A DNA stretch of 64,000 bases from an uncultured Spirochaetia bacterium. Its GTDB lineage: Bacteria > Spirochaetota > Spirochaetia > CAKZLE01. The position numbers and the translations under genes are program-made. Shown here piece by piece: positions 52,187-62,103 of the stretch. A model generated the notes under the pieces. That model saw only the letters and a program-made list of their open reading frames with translations, was not told the origin of the DNA and made no database searches. Each line of letters starts with the position of its first letter. The first letter of the stretch is position 1. The stretch is from positions 33,058 through 97,057 of the forward strand of contig CAKZLE010000002.1 in the NCBI GenBank assembly GCA_937125225.1, given 5' to 3'.

Positions 52187-53476
52187 ATGAAGAAGGCAAA
52201 ACTCTTTATTGATGAGAAAGAGGTATATGAGTTCCCAGTCCAGGTGGACAACATGAAAGGGATCTCATTAGATATCAGGAACCTGAGAAAAGATACCGGT
52301 ATGATCACCTATGACCCCGGTTTCGGCAATACAGGCTCCTGTCAGAGCGCGGTCACGTTCTTAGATGGTGAGAAGGGGATTCTCCAGTATCGTGGATATG
52401 CGATCGAAGACCTCGTAGAGAAATGTGACTTCGTAGAGGTAGCGTTCCTACTCGTCCATGGATCCCTACCGAATAAGAAAGAGAGATATAAATATCAGGA
52501 GTTATTGAATAACCATTCAATGATCCATGCTGATATGATGGACTTCTTCAGGGGTTACCCTGATCATGCCCATCCCATGTCGATCCTGTCTGCAATGGTC
52601 GTATCCCTGTCGGCATTCTATCCTGAGATAGATCTTGATGAGGACCCTGAAGCACAGATGGATCTCACAGTGACACGACTCCTATCCAAGATGAGAACGA
52701 TCGCTGCTTTCACCTATAGGAAACTCAATGGGATGGATTTCGTGAATCCTAGTTATAAATACTCCTATTGTGCGAACTTCCTGAATATGATGTTCAGTTC
52801 CCCAGTGAGAGATTATACTCCCAATCCAGTACATGTGAAGGCCATCAACAAACTGTTGATCCTCCATGCGGATCATGAACAGAACTGTTCTACAACTGCA
52901 GTACGACTGATAGGCTCCTCGGAAGCTAGCCTCTATGCAGCAGTATCTGCTGGTATCTGTGCCCTCTGGGGACCGAAACATGGTGGAGCCAATCAGGCAG
53001 TCATAGAGATGCTCGAAAAGATCCGTGATGATGGGATCACCGTCGATGAGGCGATCAGAAAGGCTCAAGATAAAGATGACCCCTTCAAGTTGATGGGCTT
53101 CGGTCATCGAGTCTACAAGACCTATGACCCGAGAGCGAAGATAGCAAGAAAACTCTGTAGAGAGGTCTTAGATGATCTTGGAAAGAGTGATGAACTCCTT
53201 GATATCGCAATCGATCTCGAGCAGCAAGCCCTGAAGAATGAGTATTTCATAGAGAGGAATCTCTATCCGAATATCGATTTCTATACCGGGATCATCTTCC
53301 GAGCGATGGGTATTCCGACGAATATGTATACAGTCATGTTCGCATTAGGAAGACTTCCCGGATGGATCGCGCACTACCTCGAATGGCACCACGACCCCTA
53401 TGAGAAGATCGGACGTCCACGACAGCACTATATCGGACCGACTCCAAAACAGGTCGTTCCTCTAGAAGAACGTTAA
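52187..53476 (+). CDS. gltA: Citrate synthase
   Basis: This 429-residue enzyme makes citrate from oxaloacetate and acetyl-CoA. The active-site histidines lie in LHADHEQNCSTTAVRLIGSSEAS and GPKHGGANQAV, the catalytic Asp in GFGHRVYKTYDPRAK, and the C-terminal FYTGIIFRAMGIP closes the family signature. It has an unusually strong AAAGGAGG site. With aconitase and isocitrate dehydrogenase nearby but no succinyl-CoA or dehydrogenase steps, it probably feeds 2-oxoglutarate and glutamate synthesis. A terminator follows at 53485. Confidence 0.95.
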   Translation: MKKAKLFIDEKEVYEFPVQVDNMKGISLDIRNLRKDTGMITYDPGFGNTGSCQSAVTFLDGEKGILQYRGYAIEDLVEKCDFVEVAFLLVHGSLPNKKERYKYQELLNNHSMIHADMMDFFRGYPDHAHPMSILSAMVVSLSAFYPEIDLDEDPEAQMDLTVTRLLSKMRTIAAFTYRKLNGMDFVNPSYKYSYCANFLNMMFSSPVRDYTPNPVHVKAINKLLILHADHEQNCSTTAVRLIGSSEASLYAAVSAGICALWGPKHGGANQAVIEMLEKIRDDGITVDEAIRKAQDKDDPFKLMGFGHRVYKTYDPRAKIARKLCREVLDDLGKSDELLDIAIDLEQQALKNEYFIERNLYPNIDFYTGIIFRAMGIPTNMYTVMFALGRLPGWIAHYLEWHHDPYEKIGRPRQHYIGPTPKQVVPLEER

Positions 53477-53484
53477 CTACAAAC

Positions 53485-53520
53485 AAAGAATGCTGCAGTC
53501 GATCTGCAGCATTCTTTATT
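53485..53520 (+). terminator. Terminator after citrate synthase
   Basis: A 14-bp perfect stem (AAAGAATGCTGCAG with CTGCAGCATTCTTT) closes a TCGAT loop and is followed by ATTAATC. It may also serve the convergent NDK gene. Confidence 0.9.
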
Positions 53521-53544
53521 AATCATTCAGCTTATCTGTGTATG

Positions 53545-54729
53545 CTATAGGGTCAAATAGAGAGTCAGGATATCAGCACAGGCATTCTTTTCTACTTCAG
53601 CGATCTTCATCTCTCTACCGGCATTCTCTAGGGAGTTGGAGGCATGTGCAGAGTTCACCATGATATTACTACCGAACTCTCGTCGGATGGTACCACCGGG
53701 AGCCTTCGTAGGATCTGTAGGTCCAAGTACCTCTCGGACATTCTCTACAGCGTGCTCTCCTTCGTAGACGAGGGCCATACATTTGACGGTTCCGGGACTC
53801 TGTAGGTCTTCGAAGGGACATTCATCACCACGGACACCTGTCATGAATTCGATGACCTGCTGGAATTGATCCTCTGCATATTCACTTCCAAAGCCTTTGG
53901 CAAGTACTTCAGGAAGAGCATCACTGAGAGGCATATTGAACTCTGACTCAAGGATCTCCTTGGCCTTCGTTCCAATAGCCATGGCATATTTACTCTTCAA
54001 CGAGGTTCGTAGAGGTTGGTAGAAATCCATCGCCTGTGCAACCGACATTCTCAGGATCTTCATCCCGATGATACGAGATCCTGTACGGGAGAACATATCC
54101 AGGATGGTTCCTGGTTTAGCTGAGGCATGTGCCCAGTTATCAGGTTTTATGATGACGAGTGTCCTCTCTATCCTCTCAGGATACTGATAGACCATGTTCT
54201 CAACGATATTATTCTGTGTCTTGAGGAAGTCCCCGAAGAGTTTGATATTCTCATCTGCTATACTTTGCCGTCTTGGAGTCAGTACTGCAGGTTCGAAATA
54301 GATGACATCATTGGGATCTTCAGGATTGAAGATGAGATCTGCATAGGTATCTCGGATAGTCTCACCGGTAACCGATTCTATACTTCGGTTCTTCGCATAG
54401 AGAGCCCCGCAGATATCTGAGAGTTTCTTACAGGGTTCCTCACCTTGAAAGAGGAGGAGAAGTGCTCTATGAGGTCGTCCCCCATAGGGTCCTAGGTTAG
54501 CTCGTATATAATCTGCAAGTAGATCGGCAGCCCAAGGATTCGAGGTGTCTTCGAGGTGCTGGATATGATCTGCATATTTTTCAGCGAAGGCCTTATCAGG
54601 GGCGATCATCTGCACACCGATCAGTTCAAGATCCAAACGGGATAGAAGCCTGGAGAGTACACCACCAGTTCGGCTTTTAGCGACCGTATATGGTGTGATT
54701 AATACATATGATAAAGATCTTCTCTTCAT
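53545..54729 (-). CDS. Two-domain nucleoside-diphosphate-kinase-like protein
   Basis: This 394-residue protein is a fusion of two NDK folds. Residues about 8-155 begin YVLITPYTVAKSRTGGVLSRL but lack the active His: the corresponding region reads FNPEDPNDVIYFEPAV. Residues about 190-394 begin RTLVIIKPDNW and keep PTDPTKAPGGTIRREFG and the putative catalytic His in NSAHASNS. NDK normally has about 140 residues and one domain and equalises NTP pools. The extra domain may be regulatory or structural. An AAGGAG site precedes the ATG. It is monocistronic. Confidence 0.85.
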   Translation of the reverse strand: MKRRSLSYVLITPYTVAKSRTGGVLSRLLSRLDLELIGVQMIAPDKAFAEKYADHIQHLEDTSNPWAADLLADYIRANLGPYGGRPHRALLLLFQGEEPCKKLSDICGALYAKNRSIESVTGETIRDTYADLIFNPEDPNDVIYFEPAVLTPRRQSIADENIKLFGDFLKTQNNIVENMVYQYPERIERTLVIIKPDNWAHASAKPGTILDMFSRTGSRIIGMKILRMSVAQAMDFYQPLRTSLKSKYAMAIGTKAKEILESEFNMPLSDALPEVLAKGFGSEYAEDQFQQVIEFMTGVRGDECPFEDLQSPGTVKCMALVYEGEHAVENVREVLGPTDPTKAPGGTIRREFGSNIMVNSAHASNSLENAGREMKIAEVEKNACADILTLYLTL

Positions 54730-54834
54730 GACTCAGACTCCTTTGGTTATGTGCTGCGTTGTATCATATCGTTAAAAAGTGGGGTATGTCCACTTAAAAA
54801 GATGCAATTGAAGGAAATGGTAGAGAAGAACTAT

Positions 54835-56103
54835 CTAGGCAAGGGCCTTCAGCGCCTTTAACAGGAATTGTGGTTTCCCAAAACTACCGGATTTAAAGAC
54901 GACAGCTACAGGCTCCTTGAAAAGAGCTATACCATAGGGAAGCCCTGGTTCGATCTCCTCTAATACGATATTCCCTCTAAAGCCGAGCGCCTCTGCTACA
55001 TGATTGGAACTCTCCCCACCTGCTACGATGATCCTGTTGTAACGAGTCTGGTCATAGATGGCCTTCGCAAGATCTCCTAGAGTCCTACTGACTGCAATAT
55101 TAGCTTCAAGCTGAGAAAGCCCTGCCTGTTGTGCCGCACGGTAACTCTTCTTGAGATCTTCAATCTCATTAAGGACTGCTAATAGAACCGGCTCGTTTTC
55201 TCCTAGCTTCTTGACTGCCGCTTTTACTATCTCACGTTTATAGGTGTCAGCATCTGTGCTGAATAGCCTTGCCCCGTCGATATCTACATAGCTCTTCCCT
55301 GAAGCTCTGTAGGCTGCTGCCTGTGCCTTAGATTGAGGGGTCGTCGATCCTGAGAGAATAAGAGAGCCTCTATGATCTTTGGGAAGATGCAGGAGCTTAT
55401 GTCCATAGTGTTCTTTTGGCTGGTACTGGGGAATCTCCTCCCCTATCGCAGAGGAACCGAAGATACATCGCTCCTCGCTACAGACCTTAGCGATAAGATT
55501 CAGATCCCTCTGATCTCTACTGTCACAGATAAGATACCCACCGAGAGCTCTTGCCTTCTCGATACACCTCTTCATAGCAACCTCACCCTCATCGATGATC
55601 GCTACATCAAGGAGATGTACCTCTCTCTTCGTCTGAGAAGAGAGTATCTTCAGTAGACTGCTCTCTGTCATAGGATGTGCCGGGTCACTATTGAAGGGAG
55701 TCTCCGCTAGAGGGACATCCCATACATAATGGATCCCATGAATGGTCGTCCTCCCGTTATCGGGAAAGGCGACGGATACGATGGCGAAATCCTCACCGAG
55801 TGTATCGAGCATAGCATCGAACTCTGCTCCGATATTACCTCTGAATACGGAACAGGTCTTCTTTACATACATCGTGGGAGCTAGTTGTAACAGTGCTTCT
55901 GTTGCCTCCTGAACCTTCTTATAGGCTATATGAGGTGCATCACAACGGGAGTTCGTCTCTAGGATAAGAGTATCAGAGATGACATCCTCGATCCTGTCAA
56001 ACGCCGTATAGGGGCTGATGACTTTTGTCAGCCAGCCATTCTTCGCATACATCAATCCAATATCATTCGCACCGGTAAGGTCATCTGCCACTATTCCAAT
56101 CAT
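54835..56103 (-). CDS. DUF1537-family four-carbon acid sugar kinase
   Basis: This 422-residue kinase starts IGIVADDLTGANDIGLMYAKNGW, the family's N-terminal signature (DUF1537; DtnK/OtnK/LtnK), and has a C-terminal nucleotide region IIVAGGESSNHVAEALGF. Members phosphorylate D-threonate, erythronate or 3-oxo-tetronate. No partner aldolase, isomerase or dehydrogenase is next to it, although the HIBADH-family gene at 50175 is of the type that acts in such pathways. It has an isolated promoter region. The substrate is not predictable. Confidence 0.87.
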   Translation of the reverse strand: MIGIVADDLTGANDIGLMYAKNGWLTKVISPYTAFDRIEDVISDTLILETNSRCDAPHIAYKKVQEATEALLQLAPTMYVKKTCSVFRGNIGAEFDAMLDTLGEDFAIVSVAFPDNGRTTIHGIHYVWDVPLAETPFNSDPAHPMTESSLLKILSSQTKREVHLLDVAIIDEGEVAMKRCIEKARALGGYLICDSRDQRDLNLIAKVCSEERCIFGSSAIGEEIPQYQPKEHYGHKLLHLPKDHRGSLILSGSTTPQSKAQAAAYRASGKSYVDIDGARLFSTDADTYKREIVKAAVKKLGENEPVLLAVLNEIEDLKKSYRAAQQAGLSQLEANIAVSRTLGDLAKAIYDQTRYNRIIVAGGESSNHVAEALGFRGNIVLEEIEPGLPYGIALFKEPVAVVFKSGSFGKPQFLLKALKALA

Positions 56104-56204
56104 CGTGTTCTTTCTCCATGAATCCTGAGTCTTTTAACGCGTATAGTCTCTTATGACCTACCCATAAAGTCAAGAAAAACCTCATGAGAGTTGAGCCTCA
56201 GCGA

Positions 56205-56251
56205 TCAAAAAAGAGGAGGGACCTACAATACCTGCAGGTCCCCTCACTGAG
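56205..56251 (-). terminator. Terminator of the aconitase-icd operon
   Basis: On the minus strand, the arms GAGGGGACCT and AGGTCCCTCCTC form a stem around an 11-base loop, followed by CTTTTTTG. It lies just past the icd stop codon. Confidence 0.88.
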
Positions 56252-56269
56252 CGTACTATCTTCAGCCTG

Positions 56270-57493
56270 TTACAGGCTTGAGATGATATCCACCACATGA
56301 TCTGAAAATTCATTAGTCGAGAGCTTAGTGGCATCTGTCATCTGAGATGAGAAATCACTAGTCACCCGCTTACTTTTGATTGCTCTACCAACACCCTTCA
56401 ATATGATGTCTGCAGCTTCTGTCCAACCGATGTACCGTAGCATCATCTCCCCTGAGAGGACGAGAGACAGAGGGTTAGCGATATTCTTTCCTGCAATATC
56501 TGGAGCAGTCCCATGGGTTGCCTCAAAGATCGCAATACCGGTACTGTAGTTGATATTCGCACCGGGGGCTATACCGATCCCACCGACTTCGGCAGCAAGA
56601 GCATCAGAGACATAGTCTCCATTGAGGTTCAGGGTCGCTACCACATCATAGTCCTCCGGATACAGCAGAATGTTTTGTAGAAACGCATCTGCTATACAGT
56701 CCTTTAAGACGATCTTCTTTCCAGTCTTCGGATTTATGATACTACGATCTACTGCTCCAAACTCCTCTTCAGCGAGTTGGTAACCCCAGTTCTTGAATCC
56801 ACCTTCAGTGAACTTCATGATGTTGCCTTTATGAACCAAGGTCAACGATTCTCTATCATTATCGATAGCATACTGGATTGCGGCTCTAACAAGCCGTTGA
56901 GTACCCTCTTTTGAGACAGGTTTGATACCCAATGCTGAAGTCTCAGGGAAACGTATGTTGCTCACTCCCATCTGGTCTTGTAGGAACGATATGACCTGTT
57001 TGACCTCATCTGTCCCGGCATCCCATTCGATTCCTGCATAGATATCTTCAGTGTTCTCTCTGAATACCACCATGTCTACGTTCTCAGGGTGTTTTACCGG
57101 AGAGGGGACTCCTTCGAACCACCGTACCGGTCTCAGACATACGAAGAGGTCGAGTTTCTGTCGTAGGGTCACATTCAGAGATCTCATACCACCTCCGATT
57201 GGTGTCATGAGAGGTCCCTTGATCGCAAGACCATATGTTGATATCGCATCCATGGTCTCCTGAGGGAGCCAAACACCCTCTCCTAGAGTCTCAACCGACT
57301 TGCCCCCTGCATAGATCTCTTTCCAGATGATCTTCTTCTCTGTTCCATAGGCCTTTGTGACTGCCGCCTCAAATATCGCCTGAGCTGCAGGGGTGATATC
57401 TCTACCGATCCCATCTCCTTCGATGAAGGGGATTATCGGGTCGTTCGGTACCTTTAGGACACCATTCTCTCGTTGTATGATTGAACCTGTCAT
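56270..57493 (-). CDS. icd: NADP-type isocitrate dehydrogenase
   Basis: This 407-residue enzyme makes 2-oxoglutarate from isocitrate. It shows [11 protein letters not shown] at about 22-32, the substrate segment [24 protein letters not shown] (like the E. coli Icd loop), [26 protein letters not shown] for Mg and substrate, and [21 protein letters not shown] for cofactor. It overlaps the aconitase stop by one base and follows a GGAG site, so the two are translationally coupled. Downstream is a good terminator, making a two-gene oxidative-branch operon. Confidence 0.95.
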   Translation of the reverse strand: MTGSIIQRENGVLKVPNDPIIPFIEGDGIGRDITPAAQAIFEAAVTKAYGTEKKIIWKEIYAGGKSVETLGEGVWLPQETMDAISTYGLAIKGPLMTPIGGGMRSLNVTLRQKLDLFVCLRPVRWFEGVPSPVKHPENVDMVVFRENTEDIYAGIEWDAGTDEVKQVISFLQDQMGVSNIRFPETSALGIKPVSKEGTQRLVRAAIQYAIDNDRESLTLVHKGNIMKFTEGGFKNWGYQLAEEEFGAVDRSIINPKTGKKIVLKDCIADAFLQNILLYPEDYDVVATLNLNGDYVSDALAAEVGGIGIAPGANINYSTGIAIFEATHGTAPDIAGKNIANPLSLVLSGEMMLRYIGWTEAADIILKGVGRAIKSKRVTSDFSSQMTDATKLSTNEFSDHVVDIISSL

Positions 57494-59454
57494 TAAAACT
57501 CTCCTTGTTGTGAACTAGTATAATTCAGTAGACCACCTGCTAACAGGAGACCTATCTGTCTTTCTGAAAAATCTGCTGAGAGTGGGATATCGATGTTCTT
57601 CGTCAGATTCTTCAACATGACGATACCATCATGTGTGGAAGCCTCCCTGATAGCAGTGGGTAGATCTGCTATCTCAAGTTCATCACCCTGCTCTATCTTT
57701 CCATAATCAGCAGTATCAGCGAACATGAACGGTACGATACCGAAGTTGAAGAGATTAGCCATATGTATCCTCTCTATGGAGGTGGCAATGACTACCTTCA
57801 CACCAAGATACATCGGACACAGAGCAGCATGCTCTCGACTCGAACCCTGTCCGTAGGAGTCTCCTGCAACGATGATATTATGGATACCGGCATCTCTATT
57901 CGCCGCAGCTCTGATATGAAAATCCGGATCGACAGGCTCGAAAACGAAGGTAGAGTATTTGGGCACATTCGACCGATATTTCAATCGTGCTCCAGCTGGC
58001 ATGATATGATCTGTGGTGATCTTCTCACCGACTTTGATCGTCGCAACACCCTTAAGAGAAGTAGTAAGACCCTCATTGACTGGAGGAGCTCCGATATTCG
58101 GTCCTCGTGCGATCTCAATATCTGAGGCATCGACCTCTGGGAAGATGAACATCGAATCATCGATATCGAAGCGTTTCGGCATCGTCACTGCAGGATACTC
58201 CATCTCTGTATAGGTAAGAGGATCAGTGAACTCACCGGTGATCGCAGCGATCGCTGCAACCTCAGGGCTGACAAGATAGACTTGAGCAGATTTCGTCCCG
58301 GATCTTCCTTCGAAGTTCCTGTTCGAGGTTCTCAGTGAGACTGCATCAGTCTTGGGAGACATATGGTTTCCGATACAGAAGCCACAGGCACTCTCTAGGA
58401 TCCTAGCCCCTGCAGTGATCAGTTTAGCGAGGTAACCCTCTTTTGCGAGCATGGTGAGAACTTCTCGAGAGCCAGGTGCGACACCGAGACTCACATGAGA
58501 GGCTACCTTCTTACCATCAAGTATCTCTGCGACAGTTCGCAGATCTCTATAGGAGGAGTTCGTGCAGGAACCTATGAGGACCTGATCGACTCTCTTTCCC
58601 GAAAGGTCAGCAATACTCTCTATGTTGCCGGGAGAGTGCGGAGCCGCACTGAGGGCTTCGACGGTTGATAGGTCAATGGTGATACTATCATCATATTCGG
58701 CATCCGTATCCGCTTTGAGCTCGATCCAATCATCGCCTCTTTCCTGCGCTACCATGAAGGCTCTTGTTTTCTCATCTGAGGGGAACAAAGATGTCGTAAC
58801 CCCACATTCAGCGCCCATATTAGTGATCGTCGCACGATCTGGGACATCAAGGGTATTGACCCCCGGTCCACTGTATTCGAATACTGTCCCGACATTTCCC
58901 TTGGTGGAGAAATGCTTCAATACGGTGAGGATCACATCTTTTGCAGAGATCCATGGTCGCAAAGCTCCCTTTAGGACGATGTTCACCACTTTGGGAGAGG
59001 TCATATAGAAGGCTCCCCCTCCCATAGCCACCGCTACATCGATACCACCGGCACCCATAGCGAACATACCGATCCCCCCACCGGTTGGTGTATGAGAGTC
59101 AGAACCGAGAAGAGTCTTCCCAGGAATACCGAAGCGTTCTAGATGTACCTGATGACAGATACCGTTCCCCGGTCTCGAGAAGACCACACCGAACTTCTGC
59201 GCTACAGACTGCAGATACCGGTGGTCATCCGAATTCTCGAAGCCGACCTGCACGGTATTATGATCAACATAGCTCACCGCCAATTCATTCTGTATATGAT
59301 CGATCCCCATTGCCTCGAACTGCAGGTATGCCATCGTTCCGGTAGCATCCTGAGTGAGGGTCTGATCTATCTTGACTGCGATCTGGTTTCCTGCTTTCAT
59401 CTCACCTTCTAGGAGGTGTGCTGAAAGGATCTTCTGTGCTATGTTCATTCCCAT
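57493..59454 (-). CDS. Aconitate hydratase, compact (Aquifex-type)
   Basis: This 653-residue enzyme converts citrate to isocitrate through a [4Fe-4S] cluster. Its cluster cysteines are in [11 protein letters not shown] and [11 protein letters not shown], and the swivel domain starts near residue 470 with [26 protein letters not shown]. Its length and order fit the compact bacterial AcnA family. The start is the ATG at 59454; MNIAQ two codons later is possible. ARG-box-like dyads lie 24-79 bp upstream, and icd follows with a one-base overlap. Confidence 0.95.
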   Translation of the reverse strand: MGMNIAQKILSAHLLEGEMKAGNQIAVKIDQTLTQDATGTMAYLQFEAMGIDHIQNELAVSYVDHNTVQVGFENSDDHRYLQSVAQKFGVVFSRPGNGICHQVHLERFGIPGKTLLGSDSHTPTGGGIGMFAMGAGGIDVAVAMGGGAFYMTSPKVVNIVLKGALRPWISAKDVILTVLKHFSTKGNVGTVFEYSGPGVNTLDVPDRATITNMGAECGVTTSLFPSDEKTRAFMVAQERGDDWIELKADTDAEYDDSITIDLSTVEALSAAPHSPGNIESIADLSGKRVDQVLIGSCTNSSYRDLRTVAEILDGKKVASHVSLGVAPGSREVLTMLAKEGYLAKLITAGARILESACGFCIGNHMSPKTDAVSLRTSNRNFEGRSGTKSAQVYLVSPEVAAIAAITGEFTDPLTYTEMEYPAVTMPKRFDIDDSMFIFPEVDASDIEIARGPNIGAPPVNEGLTTSLKGVATIKVGEKITTDHIMPAGARLKYRSNVPKYSTFVFEPVDPDFHIRAAANRDAGIHNIIVAGDSYGQGSSREHAALCPMYLGVKVVIATSIERIHMANLFNFGIVPFMFADTADYGKIEQGDELEIADLPTAIREASTHDGIVMLKNLTKNIDIPLSADFSERQIGLLLAGGLLNYTSSQQGEF

Positions 59455-59477
59455 ATATTCATCCTTTATCGTAAAAT

Positions 59478-59533
59478 TGTATTATTATGCAATATTTATG
59501 CAGATATTAGCCTATTTTCTGTATATTTATCAA
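59478..59533. promoter_or_regulatory. ARG-box-like sites before aconitase-icd
   Basis: Site 1 at 59478-59491 is TGTATTATTATGCA. A second half-site overlaps at 59489-59502 (GCAATATTTATGCA). Site 3 at 59520-59533 is TGTATATTTATCAA. Sites 1 and 3 are 42 bp apart, and 2 and 3 are 31 bp apart, whole helical turns. The right site overlaps the stop of the MFS gene. Confidence 0.6.
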
Positions 59534-60714
59534 GTCTGTGCAGGTTTCAGGGGGTTCAATTTCTTCACAATACCCACCTGGATACCAAGAACGACTAGGG
59601 CGGTGAATATCCCGATTCCCATCACTAGTCCATAACCACCATACTGGTAGATCGTACCACCAAAGATGGAACCGAGAATCGTACCGAGGGTGAGCATAGC
59701 CTCATGGATAGCCATCCTCGATTCTCTATCTGCAGCTCCTGCGACACCATGGAAAATACTGTTCGTGTAGGTGACTGCAAAGGCTATCCCATAGAGGATA
59801 AAGAAGATGAACAGTGTCACCGTTCCCCTTGCATAGATGCCGAACAGACAGGTGGCTGCTAAAAACAGCTGTATCCCGTACATGATCCGTCTATTGAAGT
59901 GCCATATCGTCAATCTTCCCATGATGATGAAGATGATCGTAGTGACAAGACCTCGCACTAAGAGAAAGAGTCCTATCGAGCTCTCACTATAGTGAAGTCC
60001 CTCTCTAGCATATATGGGGAATATGTTCATGGTTACACCGAAGAGGAAATAACCTGCAAGGACACCTAGCCAACAGACATACCGAAAAGGGGTACTATCG
60101 TCTTTGAGCTTATGTCCATTCACATGTCTACTACTTGATTCTACGGCTCTCATCGAAGGGGCTGTAGCTGTAGCGATCACGACGATGGTCACGATCAGAT
60201 ACATCGTGATGGCAGCCGTGATGAGGGAATAGCTTATATCTGCCTCGGTGAGGAGTCCCGCGATATAGGGTGCAAGAATGATCCCACTACTCCAGGAAAG
60301 ATTGAAATAGGAGACGGTACGAGAGAGTTCTCTCCCCTCCAATCCTCGAGTGAGCCAGCCCATGAGAGGGGGCCAATAGAAAGACATGAGCAATCCATAT
60401 AATGCGAAGCTGATAAGGGCTAGAGGAACAGTCGGAAGGAATAGTATCAAACCACCAAAAGTTCCCATCCCAAGAGCACCGATCTCAACAGAGTGTCTTG
60501 GTTTCAATAATGAGGTGAGCCTCTTCAAAAAGAGACAACCCATGAAATAGAAGAAGGTCATCACTGCGGCAAAGGTACCGATCATACTTGCAGAAAGATC
60601 AAAACGATCCCGCAGGAAAAAGATGATCCCGAAATTGATCACGGCGATGGAGAATTGTCCAAGAGTCGATATAGATAGAAGGGTCATTGTCTGTACACGT
60701 TTTTTTGCATCCAT
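59530..60714 (-). CDS. MFS-family transporter
   Basis: This 394-residue membrane protein has 12 predicted helices. Half-way features fit the Major Facilitator Superfamily: LKPRHSVEIGALGMGTFGG in the first loop and FNRRIMYGIQLFLAATCLFG in the second half, with a central cytosolic linker (about 190-210, SSRHVNGHKL). The substrate is unknown. No clear ribosome site precedes the ATG. It runs toward aconitase with only 75 bp between, and a promoter for acnA must lie in that gap, so co-transcription is uncertain. Confidence 0.85.
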   Translation of the reverse strand: MDAKKRVQTMTLLSISTLGQFSIAVINFGIIFFLRDRFDLSASMIGTFAAVMTFFYFMGCLFLKRLTSLLKPRHSVEIGALGMGTFGGLILFLPTVPLALISFALYGLLMSFYWPPLMGWLTRGLEGRELSRTVSYFNLSWSSGIILAPYIAGLLTEADISYSLITAAITMYLIVTIVVIATATAPSMRAVESSSRHVNGHKLKDDSTPFRYVCWLGVLAGYFLFGVTMNIFPIYAREGLHYSESSIGLFLLVRGLVTTIIFIIMGRLTIWHFNRRIMYGIQLFLAATCLFGIYARGTVTLFIFFILYGIAFAVTYTNSIFHGVAGAADRESRMAIHEAMLTLGTILGSIFGGTIYQYGGYGLVMGIGIFTALVVLGIQVGIVKKLNPLKPAQT

Positions 60715-60768
60715 GAATTTTGTTATAATCGTTTACATTATAAATAACAATAATATATAATTGCTTTT

Positions 60769-61218
60769 ATGGAAAATCTTTTTGCAAACAAACCATTTGT
60801 TGCCGCATTCGTAGCGGTCGTGACCGCTCAACTTCTCAAGACCATCTTCAATCTCATCATAGATGGAGAGTTCAATCTCAAGAGAGCTGCAAGTACCGGA
60901 GGAATGCCCTCCTCTCATGCAGCGACCGTAGTAGCACTGTCTACGAGTATCGGCATGCTACACGGGATAGAGTCTCCTCTCTTTGCTATCGCTATCGTAT
61001 TCTCGATCATCGTGATCTATGATGCAGTAGGTATCAGACAGGCCGCAGGTAAACATGCGAAGATGCTCAACGAGTGGAGTAAGATCCTCTCGGAGATCTA
61101 TGAGAATGGTATACAACCTGCAAACTTGAAGACCCTTCTTGGGCATAACTACCCCCAAGTCCTTGCAGGATCAGGACTTGGTCTCCTCATAGGGTATCTA
61201 GTAACTATCTATCTATAA
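60769..61218 (+). CDS. DUF212/PAP2-like membrane phosphatase-family protein
   Basis: This 149-residue protein has about three membrane segments and the signature STGGMPSSHAATVVALSTSIGM (residues about 44-65), then DAVGIRQAAGKHAKMLN. This is the DUF212 group, related to vanadium haloperoxidase and PAP2 phosphatases, with a reduced motif that includes the SSH histidine. The function is unproven. It is divergent from the MFS gene across a 54-bp AT-rich gap, and neither gene has a convincing RBS, so leaderless transcripts are possible. Confidence 0.8.
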   Translation: MENLFANKPFVAAFVAVVTAQLLKTIFNLIIDGEFNLKRAASTGGMPSSHAATVVALSTSIGMLHGIESPLFAIAIVFSIIVIYDAVGIRQAAGKHAKMLNEWSKILSEIYENGIQPANLKTLLGHNYPQVLAGSGLGLLIGYLVTIYL

Positions 61219-61279
61219 ACCTACTAAATCCAGCTAGAACCTGTCTCAAGGTATCTTCCTACACAGATGTTATTGTTTT

Positions 61280-61329
61280 TGTATATTTATGCACATCTAT
61301 TGACATTTTTATGCATATTTATGTAATAT
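61280..61329 (+). promoter_or_regulatory. Promoter with ARG-box-like pair, amino-acid ABC operon
   Basis: Site 1 at 61280-61293 is TGTATATTTATGCA, a full consensus match. Site 2 at 61312-61325 is TGCATATTTATGTA, 32 bp away. The promoter is TTGACA (61300-61305), an 18-bp spacer and TAATAT (61324-61329), so site 2 lies in the spacer. Repression by a bound regulator is expected. Confidence 0.65.
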
Positions 61330-61359
61330 ATATTCATTATAACTTAGAGGAGTCATAAC

Positions 61360-62103
61360 ATGAAAAAGGTTGTTTTGCTTATCGCACTAATGTGCATGGT
61401 TACCGTAGGATTATTTGCAGGAGGACAGCAGGAAGCTGACGTTATCAAGATCGCTACCGACGCTACTTGGCCTCCAATGGAATATATTGATGAGAATAGC
61501 GATCTCGTCGGTTTCGATGTAGATCTTATCAACGCTATCGCTGCTGAGACTGGACTTACTATCGAATTACAGAACACTGCTTGGGACGGGATCTTCGCAG
61601 GTCTTGCCAATGGTGCATATGATGCGATCATCTCATCAGTCACTATCACTGAAGAGAGAAAGGCAGCTATGTCATTCACCGAACCCTACATCAATGCAGG
61701 TCAGGTCCTCATCGTGAAATCTGATAGCTCATACATGGGCATCGAAGATATGAACGGATTGAAAGTAGGAGCTCAGAACGGTACTACTGGAGACTTCGCT
61801 ATCGAAGATAGACCAGAGATCAAAAGAATGGCTTATGATGAGATCGGACTTGCAGTCGAAGACCTTATGAATGGGAATCTTCAGGGTGTCGTGTGTGACT
61901 CGATCACCGCATCTGATTTCGTTCTTGGAAATGAGAACTACTCAAAGAATCTTAAGGTAGTCGGTGAAGCATTCACAGACGAATGGCTTGGAATCGCAGT
62001 TCAGAAATCTAATCCAGATCTTGTTGATACGATCAATGAGGGTCTTGCAGCAGTGAAAGCTTCAGGCAAGCATGCAGAGCTGGTCGCTAAATGGCTACAC
62101 TAG
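61360..62103 (+). CDS. Polar amino-acid ABC binding protein
   Basis: This 247-residue periplasmic binding protein has a signal peptide to about residue 21 (FAGG) and the SBP_bac_3 pattern DATWPPMEYIDENSDLVGFDVDLINAIAAETG, then IISSVTITEERKAAMSFTEPYINAG. The ligand set (Asp, Glu, aromatic) is that of basic or polar amino acids such as arginine, glutamine or histidine; the ARG-box-like control favours arginine or glutamate-family cargo, but only by inference. The AGAGGAG site is strong. The next gene starts 13 bp before its stop. Confidence 0.9.
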   Translation: MKKVVLLIALMCMVTVGLFAGGQQEADVIKIATDATWPPMEYIDENSDLVGFDVDLINAIAAETGLTIELQNTAWDGIFAGLANGAYDAIISSVTITEERKAAMSFTEPYINAGQVLIVKSDSSYMGIEDMNGLKVGAQNGTTGDFAIEDRPEIKRMAYDEIGLAVEDLMNGNLQGVVCDSITASDFVLGNENYSKNLKVVGEAFTDEWLGIAVQKSNPDLVDTINEGLAAVKASGKHAELVAKWLH

